A stretch of 64,000 bases of DNA from Hypericum androsaemum (GCA_963995505.1 OZ023183.1:18720671-18784670), one strand, 5' to 3'. Positions 46,101 to 56,599 are shown, counted from the first letter of the stretch. A program made the numbers and translations. Notes: generated from the sequence alone by a model not told the origin.

Positions 46101-47033
46101 CTACATAGGATGACTTTCAGTTAAAAGAATTGTACTTGATACATATAATTTACTCGCATATGAGTGAATAAAATGTACCTTCTTTTTCTCTTTGCAATCT
46201 TTTGCAAAGTGACCCTTCTGTTGACAATTGAAACATTTTACTTTTAAAATGTTGTACTTTCGTTGTTTCTTCTTTCCAGAACTATTCACATTAGTTCCAG
46301 AAGTTTCAGCTTTATTTTTCTTATTTTTCCAGCTGTTCTTACCTTTGCCCTTTTGGCCCATCTTCCTCTTGCTTCCTCTGAAGCTAGACCCAGTCACGTG
46401 TGCTTCTGGGTGGACTCTGATTGCTAGGAGGCGATCCTCTTCTAGCTCGAGGTGATGGGCCATGTCATCAAATGTCGTAACATTATCAACACGGGTAAGA
46501 GTCATTTTCATGTGTTCCCAATTTGTAGGCAGGGAACGAATGACAGCTTGAATTTTCTGCTCATTACTAAGCACGTGACCAGCCTTAGCTAGCCCACTGA
46601 TCATATTTGACATCTGCATGAGATGTATTTTTATCGAATGATCAGGATGCTTTTTGTAGGTATCAAACCTTATAGTCAAAGCTCGCAGCTTTGAAACAGA
46701 AAGCTTCCCGAATCTTTCTTTAAGTGCATCCCAAAGGTCTTTGGCATTTTCAAACATACGAAATTGTCTTGTGATGTCATCCATCATGGCACTCAGTAAG
46801 ATGAGTCGAACAGTAGAATTCTTCTTTTTCCAAACTATATAGGCGTCTTTATCACACCTGTGCTGGGAGGTGTTGCCAGTTTCAGGTTCGACCATAATTT
46901 TACTTATGATCTCAAGCACTTCTTGCTCTTCTAGCACATACTGGATTTTCATATTCCAGTTATCATAATTATCACCGTTGAGCTTCAAATTCTTATTGAG
47001 TTCGGCGATAATTGATTTTGAAGCAATCGACAT
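46101..47033 (-). CDS. gag: Copia Gag polyprotein segment
   Basis: A 310-codon ORF. The Gag core (LKLNGDNYDNWNMKIQYVLE ... LWDALKERFGKLSVSKLRAL) is followed by a basic stretch and a CCHC zinc knuckle, CFNCQQKGHFAKDC. The reading frame continues past the stop into the protease motif VIDSGATYHV (~46095-46065) in the same frame, so the ORF end is a nonsense mutation in a former Gag-Pol frame, not the natural end of Gag. Confidence 0.9.
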   Translation of the reverse strand: MSIASKSIIAELNKNLKLNGDNYDNWNMKIQYVLEEQEVLEIISKIMVEPETGNTSQHRCDKDAYIVWKKKNSTVRLILLSAMMDDITRQFRMFENAKDLWDALKERFGKLSVSKLRALTIRFDTYKKHPDHSIKIHLMQMSNMISGLAKAGHVLSNEQKIQAVIRSLPTNWEHMKMTLTRVDNVTTFDDMAHHLELEEDRLLAIRVHPEAHVTGSSFRGSKRKMGQKGKGKNSWKNKKNKAETSGTNVNSSGKKKQRKYNILKVKCFNCQQKGHFAKDCKEKKKVHFIHSYASKLYVSSTILLTESHPM

Positions 47034-47390
47034 AACTATAGAGAATCATAAAAAAATGCGTGAGGAGTATATTTTCAGCAATACATTATAATTTACTATA
47101 CGTTCATAATTTTAAGCAATATAAAGTTCTTGATTAACCTCGAATTCAAAGTAGGTCACGGGTATGTTTTTCCTCACCCTTCGAGAATTAATTTTGAACT
47201 TTAAACGTTCAAAGTTCTTTAATAGTAAATTCAAGTGGATATATCTCATGGTAATAATAAGCAATTAAATAAATAAACTATTTAATTACAGAAATACACA
47301 TGCATCTTTATTACAACCATGAAAATACATGAAATTTTATACACATATGTACAAAAAACTTCTAACAAGATTTAAACCCATACAAAAGAT

Positions 47391-47903
47391 CTACGCATTA
47401 TTAAAGACAATATCTCTATATATGACATGGGCTGGCACAGAGTTCATGATTGTCCACTTGCTAGGATAAGAAAATTCATGAACATATTCATGAGCACAGA
47501 AGCGACGTACTTTATGCCCACTTCGCAACCTCATTGACTTATTATGAGAAATTTTCTCTAAAATTTCCTTCCCACCTAGATATCTAACCAGACGTTCCAC
47601 AGCTGTTCTGTGAGTAGTCCCAGTTATTGGAGATATGAAAGTGTCAACATCTTCCGTAATCTTCAGCGTAGCTAGAAGATCCATGAACATCAATACCCAG
47701 TTATACCCACTGTTATAACCTCCAGCCAAGATACATTCTTGTATCTCATTGTGAACTGAGACAATATGCTCGGTAAGCACTTATTCATTATCTCTATGCA
47801 CCCACCGAGAGATACGACGCTTTAATATCTTTCGGCGCATGTCTTGTGCCTTTGCAACAAGCACAGGTTCAACACACTTTCTTGGACAACACTTCATCCT
47901 CAT
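47391..47903 (-). pseudogene. Extra ORF between PBS and gag in the Copia element
   Basis: I do not recognise this protein. On minus, a frame starting near 47900 (MRMKCCPRKCVEPVLVAKAQ) runs through one TAA (~47781) and then 129 codons to 47391, with segments such as SVHNEIQECILAGGYNSGYN, LRSGHKVRRFCAHEYVHEF and VPAHVIYRDIVFNN. It lies 360 bp upstream of gag, where Copia leaders usually carry no ORF. The composition is protein-like rather than low-complexity. It may be a captured host fragment, an element-specific gene, or chance. Confidence 0.45.
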
Positions 47904-49300
47904 TGATAACCTGCATTATAATGCAAGTTATTTGGGTCAGCTCACAAGTAGTCCCAATTGATTAAAATCACAATTTTAATCATATCAATGATAAAGGGCA
48001 CAAAGAATATTCACGATATAGCCTCTTATTGTGTGATCCTTGTAGGTTATATTATTTTTCATATTTTTACTGTCTTAATTTTAAAAATATTGGAATAAAT
48101 ATAGTTTAGAACTCATTCTAAAATATATTTTTGATTTTCAAAATTATCATAATAATTTTAAAATCAAATTTTTATCAAAAAATTAAATTTTATTTGAATA
48201 AAACTCATTTTATTCAACCAAGCCTAAAGATAGACTCATTTCAACCAAAATAGTCAAATGGGCCGTGTGGAAATTTATTGGCCCACAAGCCCACACCCGC
48301 ATTGACTTAAAGTAAAAAATGCGGGTTGGGCCCCCTAAAAAAAGGCCCATGAAGAAACGGCCCGCGTTGACCCACGGTCAAACCCGCTTCCCCTTTTTTT
48401 TTACTACGAAATTATGGTTTTGCCCTTCTCGAGTATATATACTCCGGCAAAAAATCCATAAAATTATGGAATTGCCCTCCTCATAATCTCCTTCATCTCC
48501 CTCTTCTTCTTCTTCGTCGAACGAAAGAAGGAAAACGAAAGAGAAAACCCGACCGAGGGTTTATTTATTTTGGCCACCGTGACGACGCCGTAACACGCCC
48601 GAACCGGACACCCACCATACTGGTCCGGTCAGCCTCGACACATCCTCGTCCAGAAAACTCGTTTTCTCGAGCTACAACGAACTCCGTCGTTCGTTCGTCG
48701 GAAGGAAAAAAAATATCATCGAGCAATTTTTATCCGGTTTAGACCGGAAAAAATATGACCAAGAAGGTCACCATGGTCTTGATATATCGTCGGAGACAAG
48801 ATTTATACTCGTTGTCCTCCGATTTGGTTGATTTTTGAGGGGATTGAAATCGGGGCAAAAAACCCCAGTTTTCGCGAAATTAGGGTTCGTCCCGATTTGG
48901 GAATTTTGAACAAATTACAATTTAGTCCCTCAAGTTTAACGCGTGTACAAGTAAGGACAAGGCCTTTTGAAATGCGTTTAGAGTGGAACAATTTCACTTT
49001 ATTTCCTAAGAGTTTCTCACGTTTGCGAAATAAAGACGAAATCCTTATTCGCCTTCCACATTAATTTCAGATTAGTACCTGAGATTTTCACCCGTGTGCA
49101 AATAAGGACGAAGTCCTTTTATGCGCGTTTTGAATCACAACTTCAATTCAATTCCCAGGGATTTACCAATTGTACAAGTAAGGACAACAGAATATAAATT
49201 ATCAAGAACAATATCTTAACATCTGATTTTTTGAACTCTAAAAATCACATACATGATTTTTGTTTTCAAAAAATTAATTAGTAACCAGAACAAGAACTAA
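47904..49300 (-). other. Copia leader region
   Basis: A long leader between the PBS and the extra ORF. 48900-49190 holds about three imperfect repeats around GTACAAGTAAGGAC; 48480-48560 is CTTCTTC-rich on plus. No further recognisable ORF. Confidence 0.55.
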
Positions 49301-49317
49301 TCTGGCTCTGATACCAA
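49301..49317 (-). other. Primer-binding site (initiator tRNA-Met)
   Basis: On minus, TTGGTATCAGAGCCAGA directly abuts the 5' LTR; TGGTATCAGAGC is the usual complement of the plant initiator tRNA-Met 3' end. Confidence 0.92.
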
Positions 49318-49816
49318 TGTAGATTCCTTATGGTAATTATAACATATTATAATCGTAAAATTATAAAATAATTGACGTTAAATTAATTAACGAACGAATT
49401 CGTTAAATCGTAAATACACTTACTTGTTGTAGTGCAGTATCCACAGGATCGTAACGGATTCTTGTCACTGGTTGGTTCTTACTCACGATATATTAGAGTC
49501 GAGAATAATTTCCATGACTTTATCTACCTCGGAGTCGAAACGAGAACTCAGGGATCAAATCAGTAATTTTTCTTCCCTGTTATGTGTGTGGTCGTTCTCA
49601 CTTTTTCTCCCCTTTTTCTTCCTCTCTTTTAAAGAGGAAATGGCCTCTGCACTTGTCATCACCAAAAGGTGATTAGCTTCATCCATGTGGCGAGGCTACC
49701 ATTGGTAGCTTGTCCATGTATGAAATTATGTGACAACAATTTGCCACACAAATAAGGAGGAGGTGGACAATCATATGGGCTTGGCCCTGAACAATATGGG
49801 TGTAAATAACCCAACA
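49318..49816 (-). repeat. 5' LTR of the Copia element (minus orientation)
   Basis: In element orientation it starts TGTTGGGTTATTTACACCC and ends GGAATCTACA. It is followed immediately by TTGGTATCAGAGCCAGA. Confidence 0.93.
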
Positions 49817-49897
49817 ATAAACAAAAAATTTAGTGTAGATGTTATATATTTGTTGTAAATATATGGCCATAATTTGTCGGATAAAACTCGGATGCAG

Positions 49898-50088
49898 GAA
49901 ATGAGATGAACATCGTAACAGCTGCTGATCCCAAGTGCCCAAGGGAGGAGTTTTAGTCGGGAGGCGGTTGTATTCTATCTCAGTGCGTGAGCGATTGTAT
50001 AAAGGCGTTTGGGAGTAAAGCTAGTGGTGTGTGTAAACCATGGGCTATACCTCGTTTCGATAATTGTTGGTGCGTAATTCCATGTTAG
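49898..50088 (+). pseudogene. DEFL exon 2 (eight-cysteine domain, one nonsense codon)
   Basis: Begins after CAG in phase with exon 1 and ends at TAG 50086-50088. Internal TAG at 49954. The cysteine pattern and the conserved GSKASG motif match the orphan exon at 38790. Confidence 0.75.
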
Positions 50089-51235
50089 CCATTGATTTAC
50101 TAATTATCTCCTAAATTATTCCGTATGTCATATATTAGTTAGAATGAGAATAAAGGGCACCATGAAATGTAGTTAAGCATTCATGTTTCTAATATTTTGG
50201 ATTAGCTAAAACAATTGTGTTGCCAATAATTTAAATTCGATTTTTTTAGTTAAGATAACTCTATTACAAACTGATACAGGTAATTATTGATTTATATCGT
50301 GTCACCATCTCTCCTGCTTGAGCGTTCTAATCTGAATTGGGCCGGTTGAATATTTTGGGCCTGTAAACGTGTCTCCTTACAAATTGCTACAAATTAGTAT
50401 TACAAATATCAAAAACATCACAGAAATTTTTTATGGTAATTCTTTTATACCAAATTATTTGATGATTTAGTATGTACCCACAAATCTATAAATAACAAAT
50501 AGATTTGGGACTAATTTATTAACTAATTGACTAGGATATTTAATTACGGAAACCAAATCAAGACATCATTGTAACATAGGTTAAAAATAAACTATTTCCT
50601 AAATAAAATATTCTATTTCAAGAAAATAGAACCAAACCATTAATGAAAGAATGTGTTTCTAAACAAAGTCTTGTTTATATTTTAATTTTCCAAAAAAACT
50701 AAAACGAACTACATCGATCCTCTTTAATTTTCCAAACATTTATCCCTATTGTGATCACATAATATTTATGATCAGATAAATTAGATAACTGTGCACTAAT
50801 ACATTATAGTTTTTTTTCTTCAACCAATTGGTATTTGGCCGAATAACTTAATTTCGAGCCGGATAGAATTTTTAAAAGGTGGCAATGCTCTCCCAACAAA
50901 TATTTAACACTGCTGCGTAACCAAAGACTCGAACCCAAGACTTGATTAAGCTAGAACAACTCTCTTACCGGTTAATCTAAGTGCATGTTGGTTAATATAT
51001 TGATAGGTTATTCCACAACAAAATCCATATCTTACAATGACAAAGTTGTTGGAACAAAAATTTAATTGCTATTATTTAATTTAAAATATATTTATTTTTA
51101 GTGTTAATATATACTCTTAATATTTTATTTATAAAAATTATCGAATTACTTTTGAAACCATAATCAACATACACAAAGGGGCATAATAGTCATTTCCATG
51201 ACCAAAAATGAAAAAAAGAGTCGATGACTAGGGAC
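50089..51235. other. Intergenic, AT-rich
   Basis: No gene, RNA or clear element recognised downstream of the DEFL exon. Confidence 0.45.
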
Positions 51236-51350
51236 CCGAGAGTTTCTAAAATCAAAGACGGGGGACTTCAGCATGTATTTTAAAAATGCAGGGACCATAG
51301 GGAGAGGATAACCAAATACCAAAGACTATGAGGTAATTTACCTTTTAGAT
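51236..51350 (+). repeat. Diverged MULE-type terminus
   Basis: GGGACC...GGGAGAGGATAACCAAA...GAGGTAATTT parallels the right terminus of the Pack-MULE at 62590-62666 (GGGAGAGGGTGACCAAAG...GAGGGTAATTT). No partner terminus was found nearby, so this may be a remnant or the end of an element cut off by the LINE. Confidence 0.55.
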
Positions 51351-51528
51351 TTTTACCGTACCATCGCCGAAAATAGATTTTCATCCTCCGTACACGGCGT
51401 TTGGTTCTTTTCGGCCAAATTCCTTGTTGCAGTGATTTCGCCACTATGGCTTGGGGCTTCCGAGACATGAATGTGGTTAGCTTCTCCATTGACCTTGCCG
51501 AGTCGATTCTAGATAGAGGTTTTTAGAG

Positions 51529-53597
51529 CGAATGAAGAATGTAATTCAGGAAGTGGTAAGTGAAGAGCAATCTGCTTTCATTAAGGGGCGTCAAATTGCT
51601 GATTGTATAATGGTGGCAAGTGAGCTTGTGAATTATCTGAAAAATTCAAAGAAAAAAGGAGTTCTTATCAAATTAGATTTCAGGAAGGCATTTGATTGCC
51701 TAGACTGGGATTATTTGGATTCAGCGATGAGTGCAATGGATTTTAGTTTAAAATGGCGCACCTGGGTAAGAAGCTGTGTGTGTAGTGCCTGTGCATCTGT
51801 GCTTGTTAATGGTAGTCCTACTAAACTGTTTGAATATCAATGTGGGCTCAGGCAGGGAGACCCACTCTCGCCTTTCTTGTTTGTTATTGCAGTCGAAGAT
51901 CTCAAAGTGCTTCTGAGAGAAGCAGCAAATCAGAATGTATTAAAGGGATTGAGCTTCCGGGAGGAGTTCAGCATCATCTGCTGCAATATGCAGATGATAC
52001 GCTCCTTTTCTCTGCAAATTGTGAAGAAAGCATCACCAATCTGCATCATATTGTTCTTGTTTTCAGATTGGCTTCAGGTCTGGAGCTAAACAAGACTAAG
52101 ACGACTATGTACGCGGTCAATATAGAGTAAGAAAATATGGACTATGCTTTGCAAATATGGGGCTGTAATTGGGAGAAACTTCCACTGAAGTACTTGAGAC
52201 TGTCGATAGGTTGTAATATGAGAAGATTGTGTTATTGGAAGCCTGTCATTGATGCAATAGAGAAGAAATTGGTGCTATGGAAAGGGAACTTCCTGTGTTT
52301 AGGAGGAAGAATCACATTGATCAGGTCTGTCCTTTGTGCCCTGCCTATATATTTCTTATCTATTTACAAGATTCCAAAAGGGGTACTAAGAGAGATTGAG
52401 AAGAAAATCAGGCGCTTCCTATGGTGCGGAAATACAGATATGAAGAAGAACTCATTGGTTAAATAGAAAAATGTGGTAAGGCCAAAGGAGTTTGGGAGCA
52501 TTGGGCTGGAGAGTCTCACTCTGAAGAATAATTATCTACTCTTGAAATGGTTATGGAATTTCATGGTGAATGGTAATTCAATATGGGCAAAAACTGTAGT
52601 AAGCATACACCAGTACTGCCCAACTAGGTCATTGACTTATCTTGTATCAACATCAATGACAGGGACTTGGTCAGATATTGTGGCAATGACAAGAGACAAT
52701 CCAAGAGTAACTCAAGATTTTATGGCAGAATGTAAGCTTTGCCTTAGTGATGGAACAGGTTTTTTCTTCTGGACAGATTCATGGCTAGTTGATGCCCCTT
52801 TGAATATGACTTTCCAAAGATTATTTTCCATCTCACTTCAGAAATCGTCCAAAGTGAGGGACTGTTGTGTTTGGGATGGTCAAAATTGCACCTGGAACTT
52901 GACCTGGAGACGGACTCTTCGAGCTTGGGAGGAAGAAGAGTGTAAATTATTGCATGAGATGCTATATTCAGTAGTGTTCAATCAAAGAAAGGATAACATT
53001 AGATGGGGATCAAGTGTGGGAGGTTGTTATACCACAAAAGAGATGCGACAGAGATCTTACCAGGGTATGACTCCCACACCTACACTGGAGGCGGTCTGGA
53101 TCAATTCAATTCCTTACAAGGTACAATATTTTCTTTGGCTCTTGATTCAAAATAGGCTCCCTACTCGATGTAATCTGATCAGAATGCATAGACTGGATCC
53201 GTGGGATTGCCTATGCCCTTTTTGCGGGAATCAGGATGAAACAGAAGCTCACTTATTTTTCAATTGTGATTTCACTTGGCCGATTTGGAATTTCTATCTC
53301 AACTTGGTGGGGGTGCGATGGTATGGCAGAGAAATAGTCGAGAGCTGCTTATCTCAGTGGATGGGTCTCGTCAATGGTGGTATGCTTAGGAAGGTTTGGT
53401 TTGTGATATTTGGTGCGGTTATGTGGAGAATTTGGCTTCATCGCAATCGTACTATTTTTGATGAAGTTGAATGTCATCGAGAACTTCTCATGCTTTCTAT
53501 TCACTACCATGTCCAAGAGTGGCTGATTTGGGCAAATATTTCGAAAAAGATAAACAATCAAGATGTTATTTTATATTTGCAATCCGGTAAAGATTGA
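51529..53597 (+). pseudogene. LINE ORF2 fragment (RT and zf-RVT)
   Basis: Reverse transcriptase motifs: LIKLDFRKAFDCLDWDYL, GLRQGDPLSPFLFVIAVEDL, catalytic YADD (~51989-52000), then KLPLKYLRLSIG-type sequence and a C-terminal zf-RVT domain (IPYKVQYFLWLLIQNRLPTR, CPFCGNQDETEAHLFFNC). Frame changes at ~51950, with stops at ~52128 and ~52464, leaving blocks 51532-52089, 51840-52130, 52137-52466 and 52473-53597. Inactive. Confidence 0.92.
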
Positions 53598-53703
53598 GGC
53601 CGACTGGAGATTCTCTGTAATTAGTTTGGTGTTTCAAGGGTAATCTCTTTTACACTTGTTAGGTTGTAAATATTACTCAATAAAATCAACTTATCAAAAA
53701 AAA
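51529..53703 (+). mobile_element. 5'-truncated L1-type LINE
   Basis: Starts inside the RT domain (RMKNVIQEVVSEEQSAFIKG) with no endonuclease domain upstream, as expected of 5' truncation during reverse transcription. Ends after a short 3' untranslated part (AATAAAATCAAC) with an A-run at ~53694-53703. The 5' limit is approximate and no convincing target duplication was found. Confidence 0.85.
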
Positions 53704-53861
53704 GAGAGGTAAATTGTTAGGAAAATGAAAAGGTTTGCAAATTTGTTTTGTAATGAATATGCCGGAAGATCGGTGCGATCTTTCGAGTCCTTTGATCCGC
53801 ATCAATGTTGTTGACCATGGTGGTTAATGCGTTACGTTCCTTCTGCAACTAACTTAAAACT

Positions 53862-54143
53862 TGTTGGGATGGCGAGAAATAGGAAAGACTTATTTCCTAT
53901 TCCTATTCCTATTCTGACTAGATTCTGGACTCCTAATTAGACCTAGATAGGTTACTTGTACACCAAGGGTTTGTCTCTATATAAAGACATGTTACCCTAA
54001 GGTTTTGTATAGCTTTGTGACTCGGATCCATCAATAAAAGTTCTCCTTTCTCACCGTGGACGTAGGCATTAGGCCGAACCACATAATTCTCTTATTCCGT
54101 ATTCTTTGTGCGATCTTGTTCTCTAGTTGCTGAATTCCTAACA
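53862..54143 (+). repeat. 5' LTR of the compact element
   Basis: Contains a TATA box (TATATAAA, 53978-53985) and a possible polyadenylation signal (AATAAA, 54033-54038). It has three CCTATT units where the 3' LTR has one. Confidence 0.93.
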
Positions 54144-54170
54144 AGTGGTATCAAGAGTTTGGGTTGGAGG

Positions 54171-55865
54171 ATGACGGATGGCGCGAAGTTTGCTCTTGTG
54201 AAGTTTGATGGTTCTTCGAATTTTGGGTTATGGCAAAGGCGTGTCAAGGATCTCCTCGTGCAACAAGGGATGGTCATCGCGCTCTCGGAGAAGAAGCCCG
54301 AGAAGATGGAGGAGCAAGAGTGGAAGGAGATGGGGGCCAAGGCGGTGGCGATAATTCGCTTGTGCTTGGCGGATGATGTGATGTATCACGTCATGGATGA
54401 GGAGTCACCAGCTGAGGTATGGAAGAAATTGGAAGCAAGGTATATGTCTAAGTCTTTGTCGAACAAGCTTTATCTTAAGCAAAGATTGTACGGGCTCAAG
54501 ATGAAGGAGGGCTCGGATTTGAGCCAACACATTAATAGTTTCAGTCAACTTGTGAGCGACTTGAGAAAGGTTGATGAGAAGTTCGAGGAAGAAGACAAGG
54601 CATTGTTGCTGCTGAATTCTTTACCTGGCTCCTACGAAAATTTGGTTACAACTCTAACTTGGGGGAAGGAGTCCCTGGTGTTAGAAGATATCACAAGTGC
54701 TCTGCTAGGGTTTCATCAAAGAAGGAAAATTGACGATGAACAAGCGGAAGGGCTAGTTGTGAGGGGTAGCCATGGTGATCGTAGTAGGGCAAAAGACAGG
54801 AAGAGATCCAAGTCGTGGTCAAGGAGGTTCAAGGGAAATTGCTTCGAGTGCGGAGAAAAAGGGCACGTGAAGAAGGATTGTCCAAAAAGAACTCGGGATC
54901 GCGAGGAAAAAGGATCAGGTTCCGTGAATGTGGCCTCACATTCGGACGGGTCGGATGGTGATCTCCTTTCTGTTTTGTCAAGTCCAAAGCATTCTGTTTC
55001 CTGGATTTTGGATAGCGCTTGCTCTTTCCACATGACGCCCAAGAGAGGGTGGTTCGACACCTACAAGTTCGTTGATTCAGGTATGGTGACTGTGGGTGAT
55101 AGTTCTACTTGTAGAATTGCTGGCATAGGTGATATCCGAATTAAGATGTGGGATGGTGTTGAGAGAAAATTATGTGGGGTTAGGCATATTCCAAAGTTGG
55201 AGAGGAATTTGATCTCGTTAGGAGCCTTGGATTATAGTGGGTACAACTATAATGTTGTAGGCGGGCTAATGGAGGTGGAGAAGGATGCTGTGGTGGTGAT
55301 AAAGGGTGAAAGGAATGCTAGAAACACCTACAGGTTAGTGGGGAACACGGTTGTAGGTGGAGTCACCTCGTTGGGTTCTGATAGAGGGGAGAAAAGCTCT
55401 TGTGTGATGGAGCAAAAGCTTGACATGAATGGTTTGAGTAGAGTTGAGATTCGCAAAGACAAAGTTAGCAAGTTCCCGCTATGGTTGTCTAAAAAGACGT
55501 GCACGTCAAAGGTGTTGGGTAGATTTTGCATGAGGAATACGAAGCCGTTGGTAGCACCACGGGCGAATCGGGTATCTCACTCAAGGCCGAACAGTGGAGT
55601 TCGTGGCATGTCAAGGGTTCTACTTGGTAGAACAAAAGGTTGCCCTTTGTATGCTATGGCATGTAGCATTGGTATGAGGCAAGAAGGTCCAGCGGAGAAG
55701 CAGTTCGAGGTTGCGGAGCATGGGGTTGACCGAAAAATAGAGAGCGCATCTATTGGTCACAAGTTTGCTTCAGCAGGTGGACTTGCTAGTTGGGGTTCAA
55801 TGGAGATTGGAGGGAATAGGCCAAGCAAGCTCAGAAGCTCGAGTTTGGGGGCTGGCTCCAAGTGA
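54171..55865 (+). CDS. Gag-protease protein with an unfamiliar C-terminal region
   Basis: The start is set at MTDGAKFALVKFDGSSNFGL, just after the PBS; the upstream in-frame Met at 54108 is inside the LTR. 564 residues, uninterrupted. Gag core: VWKKLEARYMSKSLSNKLYL and LKMKEGSDLSQHINSFSQLV, as in Tnt1-like elements. Then a CCHC knuckle (CFECGEKGHVKKDC), a protease region (SWILDSACSFHMTPKRGWFD), and IPKLERNLISLG at the usual end of protease. From residue ~395 on, the normal integrase-leading sequence is replaced by ~170 residues rich in Ser, Lys, Gly and Arg with no motif I recognise. The intact frame suggests recent activity or selection on the product. A multi-step deletion of pol followed by frame drift would also explain the tail. 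Confidence 0.88.
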   Translation: MTDGAKFALVKFDGSSNFGLWQRRVKDLLVQQGMVIALSEKKPEKMEEQEWKEMGAKAVAIIRLCLADDVMYHVMDEESPAEVWKKLEARYMSKSLSNKLYLKQRLYGLKMKEGSDLSQHINSFSQLVSDLRKVDEKFEEEDKALLLLNSLPGSYENLVTTLTWGKESLVLEDITSALLGFHQRRKIDDEQAEGLVVRGSHGDRSRAKDRKRSKSWSRRFKGNCFECGEKGHVKKDCPKRTRDREEKGSGSVNVASHSDGSDGDLLSVLSSPKHSVSWILDSACSFHMTPKRGWFDTYKFVDSGMVTVGDSSTCRIAGIGDIRIKMWDGVERKLCGVRHIPKLERNLISLGALDYSGYNYNVVGGLMEVEKDAVVVIKGERNARNTYRLVGNTVVGGVTSLGSDRGEKSSCVMEQKLDMNGLSRVEIRKDKVSKFPLWLSKKTCTSKVLGRFCMRNTKPLVAPRANRVSHSRPNSGVRGMSRVLLGRTKGCPLYAMACSIGMRQEGPAEKQFEVAEHGVDRKIESASIGHKFASAGGLASWGSMEIGGNRPSKLRSSSLGAGSK

Positions 55866-56076
55866 TTGAACAAAAGGTGAAGAGAAAGTTGAGATGGTCT
55901 TATTGATGCAGTTATCTATGGTCCGAGATGGAGTCGGTGGAGTCGGTGGAGTCAGATTGGTTTTGCAAGATCTCATGGTTCTTCATGGGGCGGTGTTTTG
56001 TCAAGGTGGAGTCTGTTGAAGTTCGGGTGGAGCTTCATGGTTCTTCCACGAGATGATTTCTCGCCAAGGTGGAGAT

Positions 56077-56346
56077 TGTTGGGATGGCGAGAAATAGGAA
56101 AGACTTATTTCCTATTCTGACTAGATTCTGGACTCCTAATTAGACCTAGATAGGTTACTTGTACACCAAGGGTTTGTCTCTATATAAAGACATGTTACCC
56201 TAAGGTTTTGTATAGCTTTGTGACTCGGATCCATCAATAAAAGTTCTCCTTTCTCACCGTGGACGTAGGCATTAGGCCGAACCACGTAATTCTCTTGTTC
56301 CGTGTTCTTTGTGCGATCTTGTTTTCTAGTTGCTGAATTCCTAACA
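56077..56346 (+). repeat. 3' LTR of the compact element
   Basis: Same ends as 53862-54143. Differs by the 12-bp CCTATT contraction and a few substitutions. Confidence 0.93.
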
Positions 56347-56351
56347 AAACT

Positions 56352-56599
56352 TGGTGTCAAATTGGATGTATTTGTTCAGTTAACTAATTTTTTTTCCTTT
56401 TTTTTTCTCAATAAGGGAAAGAGAATGAAGGGAGGAAACTTCTGTTGGTGCTCCCCAGCTTGGCCCTACTGGTCTCCCATTGTTGGAGCGGCTCCACCTC
56501 CAACCGAGCCACCAGCCTTGGTGAGTTCATCAAATTTCGGAGCTTCAAGAGCCCTTCAAATGCTGAGCCATGGGGATTAGAAACAGAGACATCATCCGG

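Larger units (their letters stand above)
41332..49816 (-). mobile_element. Copia LTR retrotransposon (8.5 kb) with 5-bp TSD
   Basis: Two ~500-bp LTRs (41332-41833, 49318-49816), the exact 5-bp TSD ATAAA (41327-41331 and 49817-49821), a primer-binding site and a polypurine tract define a complete insertion on minus. Order on minus: 5' LTR, PBS, ~2.3-kb leader with an extra ORF, gag, protease, integrase, RT, RNase H, ~1.1-kb 3' untranslated part, PPT, 3' LTR. INT before RT identifies Copia. Pol has several stops and at least one frameshift, so it is no longer autonomous. LTRs differ by scattered substitutions and small indels (a few per cent by eye), so it is not very recent. Confidence 0.95.
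40940..50088 (+). pseudogene. Defensin-like (DEFL) gene split by a Copia element in its intron
   Basis: Exon 1 (40940-40997) encodes a signal peptide, MKKCSATIFTFLVVFVLFL, with donor G|GTATGC. Exon 2 (49898-50088, acceptor GATGCAG) continues in the same phase. Its eight cysteines follow C-x10-C-x4-C-x3-C-x11-C-x10-C-x-C-x3-C, i.e. the cysteine-stabilised alpha-beta pattern (CVSDC ... CWC). One in-frame TAG (49954-49956) lies between the first and second cysteine. The 8,900-bp interval contains the complete Copia element 41332-49816; without it and its TSD the intron would be ~410 bp, a normal size. The nonsense codon makes it a pseudogene; the intron insertion alone need not have. DEFLs are secreted peptides used in defence or reproductive signalling; the target is unknown. 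Confidence 0.78.
53862..56346 (+). mobile_element. Compact non-autonomous Copia-type element encoding only Gag-protease
   Basis: 2,485 bp. LTRs are 53862-54143 (282 bp) and 56077-56346 (270 bp), both TGTTGGGATGG...CCTAACA. The exact 5-bp TSD is AAACT (53857-53861 and 56347-56351). A variant PBS (TGGTATCAAGAG, from ~54146) follows the first LTR, and a purine tract (CAAGGTGGAGAT) precedes the second. The single long ORF (54171-55865) encodes Gag and protease; integrase, RT and RNase H are absent. The LTRs differ mainly by 12 bp, two extra CCTATT units in the left one, pointing to a fairly recent insertion. The layout resembles the described TR-GAG class. Its movement would need enzymes from another Copia. 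Confidence 0.92.

Noticed and set aside
51480..53725. LINE target-site duplication
   Set aside because: GAGGT occurs near both ends (~51517 and after the A-run), but the match is too short and imperfect to support.
56302..56580. 92-codon ORF downstream of the compact Copia-type element
   Set aside because: It begins within the LTR and shows no family features, though part of it could be a degraded SCPL leader.
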